64,000 nucleotides of DNA from the NCBI GenBank assembly GCA_964474455.1, contig CAYYSU010000001.1, positions 1 through 64,000 of the forward strand. Direction: 5' to 3'. Numbering within the stretch: the stretch's first letter is position 1; the number at the start of each line of letters is the position of its first letter. Below, in pieces: positions 17,683 to 27,100 of the stretch. Below the pieces are notes generated by a model. The model had not been told where the DNA came from and made no database searches. It worked only from the letters and a program-made list of their open reading frames with translations. The translations under genes were made by a program, and so were the position numbers. The DNA comes from BM520 sp964474455 (GTDB lineage Bacteria > Bacteroidota > Bacteroidia > Bacteroidales > BM520).

Positions 17683-19116
17683 TTGCGAAACCTTTTTTAC
17701 AAACAGTTGTGCGTTGACATATCGCGTGACAATAACTGTTGTTCCCTTTTCAATGAAATGTGTTTCTGCAACGGCATCATATACTTCATCATCAATCTCT
17801 ATCTTTCCGCCCGGACGTAAAACGGTTCGCGCGGTTCCAATATTTCCTATAAGTGTTGATGTGCTCTCTTGCGAACTAATAAAACCCTCTTTTTTATCGA
17901 GTGTTGTATGTAATGCAAACTTCCATTTGCGACTGCTAAATATCTTTTTAGCTAAGAGAAATGATAGTATTATACTTGCTGTTGTGGCTATGATAACAAT
18001 CATAATGGCTTCAAAAAGCAGTTCCCCCTGCATTGGTGTAAAAGAGAAACCTACATTACCAACCATACTGAAGCTTAATCCCATTACAATCATTAAAATA
18101 CCAGTTATTCCTGCAACACCAAATCCGGGTATGGCAAAAACTTCAACTATTACCAGAATAATTCCAACGATGAAAACTGCTATCTCCCAGTTGGCCGCCA
18201 AACCTTCAAGGTAAAGGGGTGCAAAATATATTATCGCTGCGGCAACGGAAGCAATGGATGGGAATCCTAATCCGGGGCTCTGTAATTCAAAATATATTCC
18301 ACCAACAATTATCATGATAAGAATTCCAGATATAAAAGGGCTTATAAGGACAGAGATAACGTTATCTATTGGTGTAAGTTCTTGTATAACAACACGTGCC
18401 TCAGGATATTCGGAGTACTTTTTAATCACCTGCATGTAGGAGTCCGCCTCACCCTCGCAGAAGCCGTGCTTTATCGCCTCTTTTGTTGTGAAAGTAAGAA
18501 CCTTCCCCTTTTCCGAAATCCCCTCCACAACAACGTCGGGATCTACCATTGCTTCAGCGATATTTGGATCTCTCCCTTGTGTCTCTGCTGTGGAACGCAT
18601 GGTAGATCTCATATAGCTCTGATATTTGTCGGGCAATACTTCTGCTTCCTGGTTTACCACTGTTGCCGCTCCGATATTTGCTCCCGCTCGCATGTATATG
18701 CTGTCGCAGGCAATGGATATCAAGGCTCCTGCTGATGCTGCATTATTATCAATAAAAACATATACGGGAATGTCAGACTGTAAGATTTTTGTGCGTATGG
18801 AGTCAGCCATTGAGACTTCTCCACCATAAGTATTCATGTGAATTATTATCAAATTGGCATTTAGCGTTTCAGCTTCCTCGAAAGCCATCTGCACTTTTCT
18901 CCAGGCGGGTTTTGCGATCTGCTCTCTGATTTCAAAAACATACACCACCTCACTGGCCGATTTTGTGACGCCGGGCTCGATACTTTCACTTACACTTTCT
19001 GCAACCAGAGTATCTGTACTCTCTATTGTCTGAGCATAAGAAAACACACTGAATAAAATTGCTAAGGCTAAAAACAGTGTTATCTCTTTAATACTTACGG
19101 CAGGTCGTTTTTTCAT
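17680..19116 (-). CDS. NfeD-family membrane serine protease
   Basis: This encodes 478 residues. A signal peptide or N-terminal membrane anchor (about 1-29) is followed by a ClpP-like serine protease domain (about 55-230) with the catalytic Ser in NNAASAGALIS (about 130) and the RAGANIGAA region. Four to five membrane helices follow at about 255-385. A soluble NfeD/OB-fold C-terminal domain at about 410-475 contains IGNIGTARTVLRPGGKIEIDDEVYDA. This is the long NfeD1b-type arrangement. Family members often pair with a flotillin/SPFH gene; none is adjacent here. The role is probably membrane protein quality control (inferred). Confidence 0.9.
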   Translation of the reverse strand: MKKRPAVSIKEITLFLALAILFSVFSYAQTIESTDTLVAESVSESIEPGVTKSASEVVYVFEIREQIAKPAWRKVQMAFEEAETLNANLIIIHMNTYGGEVSMADSIRTKILQSDIPVYVFIDNNAASAGALISIACDSIYMRAGANIGAATVVNQEAEVLPDKYQSYMRSTMRSTAETQGRDPNIAEAMVDPDVVVEGISEKGKVLTFTTKEAIKHGFCEGEADSYMQVIKKYSEYPEARVVIQELTPIDNVISVLISPFISGILIMIIVGGIYFELQSPGLGFPSIASVAAAIIYFAPLYLEGLAANWEIAVFIVGIILVIVEVFAIPGFGVAGITGILMIVMGLSFSMVGNVGFSFTPMQGELLFEAIMIVIIATTASIILSFLLAKKIFSSRKWKFALHTTLDKKEGFISSQESTSTLIGNIGTARTVLRPGGKIEIDDEVYDAVAETHFIEKGTTVIVTRYVNAQLFVKKVSQ

Positions 19117-19156
19117 ATCTGAATATTAAAAGTGGTTGTTTACAAAAGTACTTATT

Positions 19157-20443
19157 TCATGGTATAGATACAGTTACTACTCCATCCTCATCTGTTGACG
19201 CTAAAGTAACTGTTTTGATTACATTATGCTCGATATTATTTTTTAATGTTTTCACCCTTACATAATTATCTGTCCATCCAAAAATGAAATCCTCTTTTAT
19301 CTCCTCGAAGAGAGCTGTTCTGGTGCTTCCTTCATTTTGTTTATAAAAAATCTTTTTAATATCGTTTGAGATGTTATGCAATCGCTTACTTCTGGCCTGT
19401 TTTTTCTGAGGCGCTACTTTGGTTTTCATCTTCGATGCCAGGGTGTCGGGTCTGTCGGAATATGTGAAAACATGCAGGTAGGAGAGCGGCAGTGATTGAA
19501 TGAAGATACATGTTTCATGAAATTCATCATCTGATTCACCGGGAAAACCAACAATGACATCAGCTGCTATACATGCATCAGGGATTTGTTGTTTGATATA
19601 CTCTACCTTTTGTTTAAACAGATCACTCTTATACCTTCTTTTCATGCGTTCCAATACTGTGTCGGAGCCACTCTGCAGTGGTATATGAAAGTGCGGCATT
19701 ATGATCTGTGATTGTGACACCAGATCGATAATTCTGTTCTCAAGAAGGTTGGGTTCGATGCTTGACAAACGTATTCGTTCGAGTCCTTCAATATTTTCTA
19801 ATTTCGTCAATAAACCAAAAAGAGTTTCATCTGTTCCTTTTCCGAATTCACCAACATTTACACCTGTAAGCACTATCTCTTTGACGCCGTTTCCAACAAT
19901 TTTTTTTGCTTCTTCAAGAACATGTTCTATGGTGTCACTTCTACTGCGCCCTCTGGCGTATGCCACAGCACAGTATGTGCAAAAGTAGTCACAACCATCC
20001 TGGACCTTAAGAAAACTTCTGGTGCGATCATTTAACGAATAAGCACTGTGATAACCTGGATGAATATTCATTCCCATAAATTCACCCTCTGAATGATACC
20101 GTTCAAATATCTCCGTTAGATTATATTTCTCTTCATTATCGGCAATAAAATCCACCTCGGGAAGATCGATGAGTTCATCTCCTCGCAATTGCACATAGCA
20201 TCCAATAACACCGATTTTCGCTTCAGGGTTTAGCTTTTTGAAATGCCTTATTGCCTGGCGTGCTTTCTTCTCAGCAAGCGAAGTGACAGTACAGGAATGT
20301 ATGATATAAAAATCAGCAATCTCATCAGCCGATGTTAACTCATAACCTCTCTCAACCAACGACCTTCCTATCTCCGAAGTTTCAGAGAAATTTAGCTTAC
20401 ATCCGAAGGTCTTAAAGGCTACTTTTTTTCGCGTTCTATTCAT
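19157..20443 (-). CDS. mtaB: tRNA (N6-threonylcarbamoyladenosine 37) methylthiotransferase
   Basis: This encodes 428 residues from an inner start (MNRTRKKVAFKTFGCKLN); the longer frame has 87 extra residues with no family match that cross the divergent arcC start. The N-terminal UPF0004 domain carries three cluster-binding Cys (TFGCKLN, IHSCTVTS, IGCYVQ). The radical-SAM domain has CDYFCTYC, the CxxxCxxC type. A C-terminal TRAM-like region follows (about 365-428). MtaB adds a methylthio group to t6A37 in tRNAs reading ANN codons (family knowledge). The -7 box lies immediately upstream of the ATG, so the transcript is probably leaderless or nearly so. Confidence 0.93.
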   Translation of the reverse strand: MNRTRKKVAFKTFGCKLNFSETSEIGRSLVERGYELTSADEIADFYIIHSCTVTSLAEKKARQAIRHFKKLNPEAKIGVIGCYVQLRGDELIDLPEVDFIADNEEKYNLTEIFERYHSEGEFMGMNIHPGYHSAYSLNDRTRSFLKVQDGCDYFCTYCAVAYARGRSRSDTIEHVLEEAKKIVGNGVKEIVLTGVNVGEFGKGTDETLFGLLTKLENIEGLERIRLSSIEPNLLENRIIDLVSQSQIIMPHFHIPLQSGSDTVLERMKRRYKSDLFKQKVEYIKQQIPDACIAADVIVGFPGESDDEFHETCIFIQSLPLSYLHVFTYSDRPDTLASKMKTKVAPQKKQARSKRLHNISNDIKKIFYKQNEGSTRTALFEEIKEDFIFGWTDNYVRVKTLKNNIEHNVIKTVTLASTDEDGVVTVSIP

Positions 20444-20449
20444 CATTAG

Positions 20450-20457
20450 CAAAGATA
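20450..20457 (-). promoter_or_regulatory. -7 box directly at the mtaB start
   Basis: CAAAGATA on the plus strand is TATCTTTG on the minus strand. It begins only 7 bases from the ATG at 20443, so transcription would start at or within a few bases of the start codon. This decides the chosen start. Confidence 0.55.
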
Positions 20458-20520
20458 TGTTTATACCTGTTGATATTAATAGTAAAAATGAAATTTTTAG
20501 CTCCTTTTCCCTTTTATCTG

Positions 20521-20550
20521 TTTGCATATAGAATAAAACCATTAGTTTTG
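20521..20550 (+). promoter_or_regulatory. Promoter of arcC-arcB (-33 TTTG and -7 TAGTTTTG)
   Basis: TTTG at 20521-20524 and TAGTTTTG at 20543-20550 are separated by 18 bases, close to the Bacteroidota consensus spacing. The arcC ATG is at 20577. Confidence 0.65.
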
Positions 20551-20576
20551 CAACTTCATATAATATCATAAATTCA

Positions 20577-21521
20577 ATGGAAAAACTTGCAGTAGTAGCA
20601 CTGGGTGGCAATGCCTTATTGAAGGCAGGCCAAAAAGGAACTATCAGTGAACAAGAAGAGAATGCACGCGTTGCAAGTGAAAGGCTTATTTCACTTATCC
20701 GCAAGGATTATAACTTTGTGATTACCCATGGCAATGGTCCTCAGGTGGGTAATATTCTGTTGGCAAACTCTGCCGCAAATCAAACTTACGGCCTTCCCGA
20801 TATGCCACTCGATGTTAGTGTTGCGTACTCACAAGGCTTTATCGGTTATATGATTGAACAACAGCTGAGAAATACTATGCTGCAGAATGATATTCATCGT
20901 GATATCATCTCCATAATTACTCAGGTGGTTGTAAACAAAGAGGATCCTGCTTTTTCAAACCCTACAAAACCTATCGGCCCTTATTACTCTAAAGAAGAGG
21001 CTGATAAAATGGCTAAAGAGACAAATTCGGTATATGCCCAGGATTCTAAAGGCCGCGGATGGAGAAAAGTTGTTGCCTCTCCACGACCATTAATTATCAA
21101 TAATACAACCTCCATAGCAAAAATCGCCCGCGCTCACCATATTGTTATTGCTGTGGGTGGTGGTGGAATACCAGTGTATTATGAAAAACACAACAGACTT
21201 GTAGGTATTGATGCTGTAATTGACAAAGATCTTGCCTCTTCACTGTTGGCACGACAAATTAATGCCGACGTATTTATTATTCTTACTGATATTGATAAAG
21301 TATGTATTAATTTTAATACACCTCAGCAGAAGTCAATAGATAAAATGACCATGGCCGAAGCAATGAGGTATATGTCTGAAGGACATTTTGCTGCCGGTAG
21401 CATGGGCCCAAAAATCAGCGCTGCGATACAATTTGTGGAGAGCACAGGGAAAGATGCTATAATAACAAGTATTGAAAAACTTGGTGTTGATGATGGTGGT
21501 ACTAGAATTACATTTGCATAA
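20577..21521 (+). CDS. arcC: Carbamate kinase
   Basis: This encodes 314 residues of the amino-acid kinase fold. It transfers phosphate from carbamoyl phosphate to ADP, making ATP, CO2 and ammonia. Family marks are VALGGNALL at the N-terminus, THGNGPQVGNILL, GRGWRKVVASPRP, VIAVGGGGIPV, a VIDKDLASSLLA segment, and GSMGPKISAAI. The length is typical. Its usual partner arcB follows after 26 bases. Together they convert citrulline plus phosphate to ornithine and ATP. The arginine deiminase gene arcA and an arcD antiporter are absent from the neighbourhood. Confidence 0.96.
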   Translation: MEKLAVVALGGNALLKAGQKGTISEQEENARVASERLISLIRKDYNFVITHGNGPQVGNILLANSAANQTYGLPDMPLDVSVAYSQGFIGYMIEQQLRNTMLQNDIHRDIISIITQVVVNKEDPAFSNPTKPIGPYYSKEEADKMAKETNSVYAQDSKGRGWRKVVASPRPLIINNTTSIAKIARAHHIVIAVGGGGIPVYYEKHNRLVGIDAVIDKDLASSLLARQINADVFIILTDIDKVCINFNTPQQKSIDKMTMAEAMRYMSEGHFAAGSMGPKISAAIQFVESTGKDAIITSIEKLGVDDGGTRITFA

Positions 21522-21547
21522 TTTTTAATCTTTAAATACATAATCGT

Positions 21548-22549
21548 ATGGCTTTTAATATCAAAAACAGAAACTTCCTTAAGCTTCTGGACTTCACTCC
21601 GCAGGAGATCAAATTTATGCTCGAACTATCCGCAGATCTTAAAAAAGCAAAATATGCCGGTATTGAGCAGCCACGTTTGAAAGGAAAAAATATAGTACTT
21701 CTTTTTGCAAAAGACAGTACTCGCACACGCTGTGCCTTTGAAGTAGCAGCTCTCGATCAGGGTGCTCACGTTACATATCTGGGCCCTGCAGGTTCGCAGA
21801 TGGGGAAAAAGGAATCCATGAAAGATACAGCACGCGTTCTGGGAAGAATGTATGATGCTATCGAGTACCGTGGCTTTGGCCAGGAAATCGTTGAAGAACT
21901 TGGCGCTCACGCTGGTGTTCCGGTATGGAATGGCCTTACCAGCGAATTCCACCCAACGCAGATCCTTGCTGACTTCCTCACTATGATAGAACACTCCGAC
22001 AAGTCTCTGAGCCAAATCTCTTTCGCGTACCTCGGTGATGCCAGAAATAATATGGGTAACTCACTAATGGTTGGTGCAGCTAAAATGGGTATGGACTTCC
22101 GTGCTGTAGCTCCGGCGATATGTCATCCAGAAGAAGAACTCGTAGCTCAATGTCAGCAAATAGCTAAAGAAACCGGTGCTACGATTACCATTACTGATAA
22201 CGTTGATGAAGGCGTAAAAGGTGTTGATTTCCTCTACACTGATGTATGGGTGTCAATGGGTGAATCTGATGAGGCATGGGCTGAGCGTATTGAGCAAATG
22301 AAGCCTTATCAGGTGAATATGGAGATGATTAAAAAAACAGGTAACCCTGATGTGAAATTCCTCCACTGTCTGCCTTCATTCCACAGCCGTGAGACTACTC
22401 TTGGTGAAGAGATTTTTAAAAAATTCGGTATGCCGGAACTTGAAGTTACTGATGAAGTGTTCGAATCTAAACACTCTGTCGTCTTTGACGAAGCAGAAAA
22501 CCGCCTACACACAATTAAAGCTGTGATGGTTGCCACATTAGGTTGCTAA
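21548..22549 (+). CDS. arcB: Ornithine carbamoyltransferase (catabolic type inferred)
   Basis: This encodes 333 residues. The carbamoyl phosphate site STRTRCAFE is at about 56-64, HPTQ at about 135 and HCLPSFH at about 272; FLYTDVWVSMGE is also present. These are ornithine carbamoyltransferase motifs. The close relatives with this motif set and the pairing with arcC point to the ArcB type that works in the phosphorolysis direction (citrulline to ornithine plus carbamoyl phosphate). Many Bacteroidota carry instead an N-acetyl/succinyl-ornithine enzyme for biosynthesis; that is a different subfamily. The degenerate IS element begins 8 bases after the stop. Confidence 0.93.
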   Translation: MAFNIKNRNFLKLLDFTPQEIKFMLELSADLKKAKYAGIEQPRLKGKNIVLLFAKDSTRTRCAFEVAALDQGAHVTYLGPAGSQMGKKESMKDTARVLGRMYDAIEYRGFGQEIVEELGAHAGVPVWNGLTSEFHPTQILADFLTMIEHSDKSLSQISFAYLGDARNNMGNSLMVGAAKMGMDFRAVAPAICHPEEELVAQCQQIAKETGATITITDNVDEGVKGVDFLYTDVWVSMGESDEAWAERIEQMKPYQVNMEMIKKTGNPDVKFLHCLPSFHSRETTLGEEIFKKFGMPELEVTDEVFESKHSVVFDEAENRLHTIKAVMVATLGC

Positions 22550-22557
22550 AGCATTGC

Positions 22558-22582
22558 TGTCTAGTCCTAAATAGGCGTTACA
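22558..22582 (+). repeat. Left terminal inverted repeat of the IS3 remnant
   Basis: It begins TGTCTAGTCCTAAATAGG and ends CGTTACA. The reverse complement of 23113-23137 begins TGTCGAGTCCTGAAATAG and ends CGTTACA. The two differ by one substitution and a pair of compensating one-base indels. Confidence 0.8.
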
Positions 22583-22607
22583 GTTTATTTAGCTATTTTA
22601 ATAATTT

Positions 22608-22646
22608 AAGCCGAATCAAACTTGAATTTGATTCGGCTTGTTTTTT
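22608..22646 (+). terminator. Rho-independent terminator downstream of arcB, inside the IS remnant
   Basis: The 13-bp arms 22608-22620 (AAGCCGAATCAAA) and 22627-22639 are perfectly complementary with a 6-base loop, followed by GTTTTTT. It lies inside the IS ends yet is in the right place to terminate arcC-arcB transcripts. Confidence 0.8.
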
Positions 22647-23098
22647 ACGAGCTTCTTCAATAATGATCTGCCGATATATGTGATATCTGAAACCCAAATC
22701 TGTTCTGGTTTTGTAGGGATTGTGTTAAAAATAAGGTTCTGATGCTTCTTAAAGCGGTGATGAGAGTCTGTTGTTGTTCGATAACAACGTTTAGGCTTTA
22801 TAAGCATATGATTTGCTTCTAAAATTGCAAAAAGCTTATCTCGACCTACACCTAATTCTCTAAGGTTTTCTTCTAATAAAAAAATAGAGCTTTATGGTGC
22901 CTATATGAGGCATATCAAAGGTGTCATATTTTCTCAACCAACTTGTAACGGTTGCATTGCCCTGAATTCTTACTTGCGTGATGCTTCTTTTATTCCTATC
23001 TCACCACGTTCAACTTCTTGAACAACTTGTAGCTTAAAAGAATAAGAGTAATCTTTTTGAGTACGCTTAATATACTTTGTTTCTTGAGGTTTCTTCAT
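22616..23098 (-). pseudogene. Degenerate IS3-family transposase (OrfA start fused to OrfB middle)
   Basis: From ATG at 23098 the minus strand reads MKKPQETKYIKRTQKDYSYS, then FKLQVVQEVERGEIGIKEAS and RK, then a stop. In a shifted frame it goes on as RIQGNATVTSWLRKYDTFD. This is the helix-turn-helix part of IS3-type OrfA. It jumps to RELGVGRDKLFAILEAN, KPKRCYRTTTDSHHRFKKHQ and IWVSDITYIG (about 22855-22667), which match the OrfB region before and at the first catalytic Asp of the DDE domain. The rest of OrfB is missing. It cannot make an active transposase. Confidence 0.8.
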
Positions 23099-23112
23099 AA
23101 CATTACTTTTTG

Positions 23113-23137
23113 TGTAACGCTATTTCAGGACTCGACA
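23113..23137 (-). repeat. Right terminal inverted repeat of the IS3 remnant
   Basis: Partner of the repeat at 22558-22582; it lies 15 bases upstream of the OrfA start codon, as expected for the left (OrfA) end of an IS3 element. Confidence 0.8.
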
Positions 23138-23139
23138 CT

Positions 23140-23180
23140 TAAAAAAACAAAAAAAGACCACCCATTCAGGTAGTCTTTTA
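23140..23180 (-). terminator. Rho-independent terminator of rpsP
   Basis: AAAGACCACC (about 23154-23163) pairs with GGTAGTCTTT (about 23169-23178) with one mismatch. On the minus strand a T-rich tract (TTTTTTTGTTTTTTT) follows. It lies 24 bases past the rpsP stop. Confidence 0.75.
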
Positions 23181-23201
23181 ATATGTCCAATGATAATATT
23201 C

Positions 23202-23837
23202 TTATTCAGCTGGTTTCTCATCGGGGGCAGCTGTCTCTTCAGGAGCAGCTGTCTCTTCGGGATTAGTTTTCTCTTCAGTAGCTGTTTCTTCAACCTCATC
23301 GTCAACTTCTTCGCCTTTAAGAGCAGCAGCAGCTTCTTTAGCGGCAGCAACAGCCGCAGCTTCCAGAGCAGCCATCTCTTCTTGCTTACGCTTGGAGATT
23401 TCAGCAGCACGTTTTTCGTTGACCTCTTTTTCAGCTTCTATAGCTTTCTTAGCGTCTTCTTTAACTTTAAGGTTTTGATCTTTAGCAGCTTGTTCTATCT
23501 TGGCAGCCTTATCGCTTAACCATTTGTTGAATTTCGCTTCTACTTCAATCTCTGTCAAAGCACCTTTAGTAACACCTTTCAGAAGGTGATGCTTGTACAT
23601 AACGCCTTTGTAAGAAAGGATAGAACGTACGGTGTCTGTTGGTTGGGCTCCATTTTGAAGCCATTGCAGCGCACTGTCAAAATTTAGGACAATCTCTGCG
23701 GGTTTTTTCAGTGGATTATAAGTGCCAATCTTCTCAATAAACTTTCCATCACGAGGTGCACGACCATCCGCTACGACAATGTGGTAAAAAGGTTGACCTT
23801 TTTTACCGTGTCTTTGTAACCTGATTTTTGCTGGCAT
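23202..23837 (-). CDS. rpsP: 30S ribosomal protein S16 with long C-terminal extension
   Basis: This encodes 211 residues. The first 80 or so are the S16 core (MPAKIRLQRHGKKGQPFYHI, DGRAPRDGKFIEKIG, YNPL). The tail from about 115 on is a charged, Ala/Glu/Lys-rich helix likely to form a coiled coil, ending in a low-complexity acidic stretch with repeats of the form PEETAA. E. coli S16 has only 82 residues; Bacteroidota S16 proteins are commonly extended. The function of the tail is unknown. In many bacteria rpsP is followed by rimM-trmD-rplS; here it is alone with its own terminator. Confidence 0.96.
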   Translation of the reverse strand: MPAKIRLQRHGKKGQPFYHIVVADGRAPRDGKFIEKIGTYNPLKKPAEIVLNFDSALQWLQNGAQPTDTVRSILSYKGVMYKHHLLKGVTKGALTEIEVEAKFNKWLSDKAAKIEQAAKDQNLKVKEDAKKAIEAEKEVNEKRAAEISKRKQEEMAALEAAAVAAAKEAAAALKGEEVDDEVEETATEEKTNPEETAAPEETAAPDEKPAE

Positions 23838-24112
23838 AACAATTTTTTTAATAAGTTTTTTTTAAAATCCTAAAATTATATCTCTAACAATCTGTAAAAC
23901 AGCTTTTTTATGTCAGAGTTATTTTTCGGGGTGCAAAATTGCAACCTTTTTCATATATTTCCAAACCTTTTGTGTAATTCTTTTCTTCTTGTAATAAATA
24001 TGTAAAATACTGATTCTGAACACTGTTTTCACTTTTCATATTTTATCAACATTTAACACCCTTTTAACGGCTTTTAAGGTATCTTTACAATATTAAATAT
24101 TTGTAACTATAT

Positions 24113-27100
24113 ATGTCAGAATTTACTCATTTACACGTACATACGCAATATTCCATTTTGGATGGAGCTTCGGATATTTCCAAATTGATCAATAGAGCAA
24201 AGGAGCTTGACATGAAAGCCCTTGCCATAACAGATCACGGAAATATGTCTGGGGTACTAAAATTCCTTAACACAGCAAAAGAAAGTGGTATCAAGCCAAT
24301 TCTGGGATGTGAAACTTATGTGGCAGTTAATTCCATGTTTGATAAATCCGGTCAGGGTGACCGCTCCCGTGGTTTTCATCTCATCCTTTTAGCAAAAAAT
24401 AAAATTGGTTATCATAACCTGTGTAAAATTGTTACTACAGGCTTCCGTGATGGTTTTTATTACAACCCCCGTATAGATAAAGAGGTTCTTAAGAAATATA
24501 AAGAGGGACTTATTGTTAGTTCTGCTTGTTTGGCAGGAGAGATAGCGTTCTATTGCCGTAGGGGAAATATTGAAAAGGCCGAAGAGGCTTTGCTCTGGTA
24601 TAAAGATGAGTTTGGCGAAGATTTTTACCTTGAGCTTATGGATCATGGCATCCCGGAGCAAAAGCAGGTGAACAAAATGCTTGTGGAACTCGCCGGGAAA
24701 CACGATGTAAAACTTATCGCTACCAACGATGTGCATTTTGTTTGTGCCGAAGACGCAGAAGCTCACGATATTCTTGTATGCCTCTCCACAGGAAAGGATT
24801 ACGACGACCCTGCACGTATGAGATATACCGGTAATGAGTACCTGAAATCTTATGAGGAGATGGCAGAGGTTTTTCCTGATCATCCCGAGGCGCTGCATAA
24901 TACTCAGGAGATAGTTGATAAAGTGGAGGATTACGAATTGAAACGTAAGGTGATTCTTCCAAAATTTCCTATCCCTGATGAGTTTGAAGATGAGAATGAA
25001 TACCTTGCTCACCTGACTTGGAAGGGTGCCAAAGAGTTCTACGAAGAGATTACTCCTGAGGTTAAAGATCGCCTGGAGATGGAGCTTAAGGTGATAAAAG
25101 AGATGGGTTTTTCCGGTTACTTCCTCATCACCCAGGATTTTATCAATGCGGCTCGTGATATGGGTGTTTTGGTGGGCCCGGGGCGTGGCTCGGCAGCAGG
25201 TTCAGCAGTTGCTTACACCGTAGGAATAACTTCAATAGATCCTATTAAATACAACCTTCTGTTTGAGCGCTTCTTAAATCCAGAGCGTGTCTCAATGCCT
25301 GATATTGACACCGACTTTGACGATGAAGGACGGGTAAAGGTTTTCGACTATGTAATTAATAAATATGGTAAGGAAAAGGTGGCTCAGATCATTACCTTTG
25401 GTACCATGGCAGCAAAAATGGCAATACGTGATGTGGGGCGAGTACTTAAAGTACCGTTGCCCGAAACAGACCGTATCGCCAAGTTGATACCTGAAGGCCC
25501 TAAGGTCACACTGGCCTCTGCATTTAACGATGTTCCGGAACTTGAAGTACTGAAAAATAATGGAGAAGGACGTATTAAGGATATGATGCGTAATGCTGAG
25601 ATCCTGGAAGGCTCCGTCAGGCATACCGGTGTTCATGCTTGTGGTGTGATAATAGGTCCTGAAGACCTCTCAGAACATATTCCCCTTGCCACGTCAAAGG
25701 AGTCTGCCCTTATGGTGACACAGTACGAAGGCAAACTTGTTGAGACTGTAGGTATGCTGAAAATGGACTTTCTGGGGCTCAAAACCCTATCCATTATTAA
25801 GGATGCTTTGGTAAACATAAAAATCAGCCGCGGTGAAACAATAGATATCGAAGAGATATCACTGGAGGATGAAAAAACCTATGAGTTATATCAACGCGCT
25901 GACACCATAGGTACTTTTCAGTTTGAATCGGTGGGAATGCAGCGATATCTCAAAGAGTTGAAGCCAACAAATATTGAAGACCTTATCGCAATGAATGCCC
26001 TGTTTAGACCTGGACCAATGATGTTTATTCCTCTATTTATAGAACGTAAACATGGCATTAAGGAGGTGGAGTATCCACATGAAGATCTCGAGGAGATACT
26101 AAAATCTACTTATGGTATTATGGTGTACCAGGAGCAGATCATGCAGACAGCGCAAATTTTGGCTGGCTTCTCACTGGGAAAAGCGGATATTCTTCGCCGG
26201 GCAATGGGTAAGAAGAAGAATGATGGGATGCAGGAGATGCGAGCGGAGTTTGTCGCAGGAGCAATGAAAAATGGTATTGAGGAGAAGAAGGCCAATGAGG
26301 TATTCAATGTTATGGCAAACTTTGCCAAGTACGGATTTAACAGATCACACTCTGCAGCATATTCTGTCGTGGCCTACAAAACAGCTTACCTTAAAGCTCA
26401 CTATCCTGCCGAATATATGGCCTCGGTGCTTACCCACAACCTGTCAGATATTAAAAAGATTACCTTCTTTACGGAAGAGTGTAAGCGATCTGATATCCCT
26501 GTGCTAGGTCCTGATATCAATGAAAGCTATTTTAATTTTACCGTAAACAAAAATGGTGAAATCCGATTTGGAATGGCAGCTATTAAAGGGGTAGGAGAGG
26601 CTGCAGTGCAGGCGATTATCAATGAACGTGATGCAAATGGACCCTACCGTGACATCTTTGATATGGTACGACGTGTGGATCTGCGAACAGTAAGCCGTAA
26701 AACATTTGAATCGTTGGCATGTGCTGGTGCCTTTGATGGCTTTCCTGATACGCACAGGGCGCAGTTCTTCTATCGTGAAAATGAATCAGATTCAACCTTT
26801 ATTGAAAAGGTAGTGAAATATGGTAGTGAATTTCAGATCCAGAAAAATTCTGCCCAAGTATCACTATTTGGAGAAGAGTCAGAAGCCGAGATAGCTGACC
26901 TGGAGATGCCCGAAGCTACGCCCTGGTCACTGATAGAAAAACTTAAGAATGAGAAAGAAGTGACAGGATTTTATATCTCCGGTCACCCGTTGGATACGTT
27001 CGATTTTGAGATAAAGAATTTTACTAATATTGATATCGCTAAGATTAATGAAGATCCTGAAAATCTGGTTCAATTCGGAAAACTGACTTTTGCCGGAATG

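Larger units (their letters stand above)
22558..23137. mobile_element. Internally deleted IS3-family element with both ends
   Basis: The 580-bp segment between arcB and rpsP begins and ends with matching inverted repeats (22558-22582 and 23113-23137). Inside, on the minus strand, are the start of an OrfA (helix-turn-helix) reading frame with a frameshift and a middle piece of an OrfB (DDE integrase) reading frame. Full IS3 elements are about 1.2-1.5 kb, so over half has been lost through at least two internal deletions. No target-site duplication is visible (TGC on the left, CTT on the right), so the insertion is old or the flank has changed. Confidence 0.8.

Noticed and set aside
19157..20704. 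Longer mtaB frame starting at 20704
   Set aside because: The extra 87 residues lie antisense to arcC and its promoter and match nothing; the inner start has a promoter box.
24389..25012. 207-codon minus-strand frame inside dnaE
   Set aside because: Antisense to a conserved gene; no recognisable domain.
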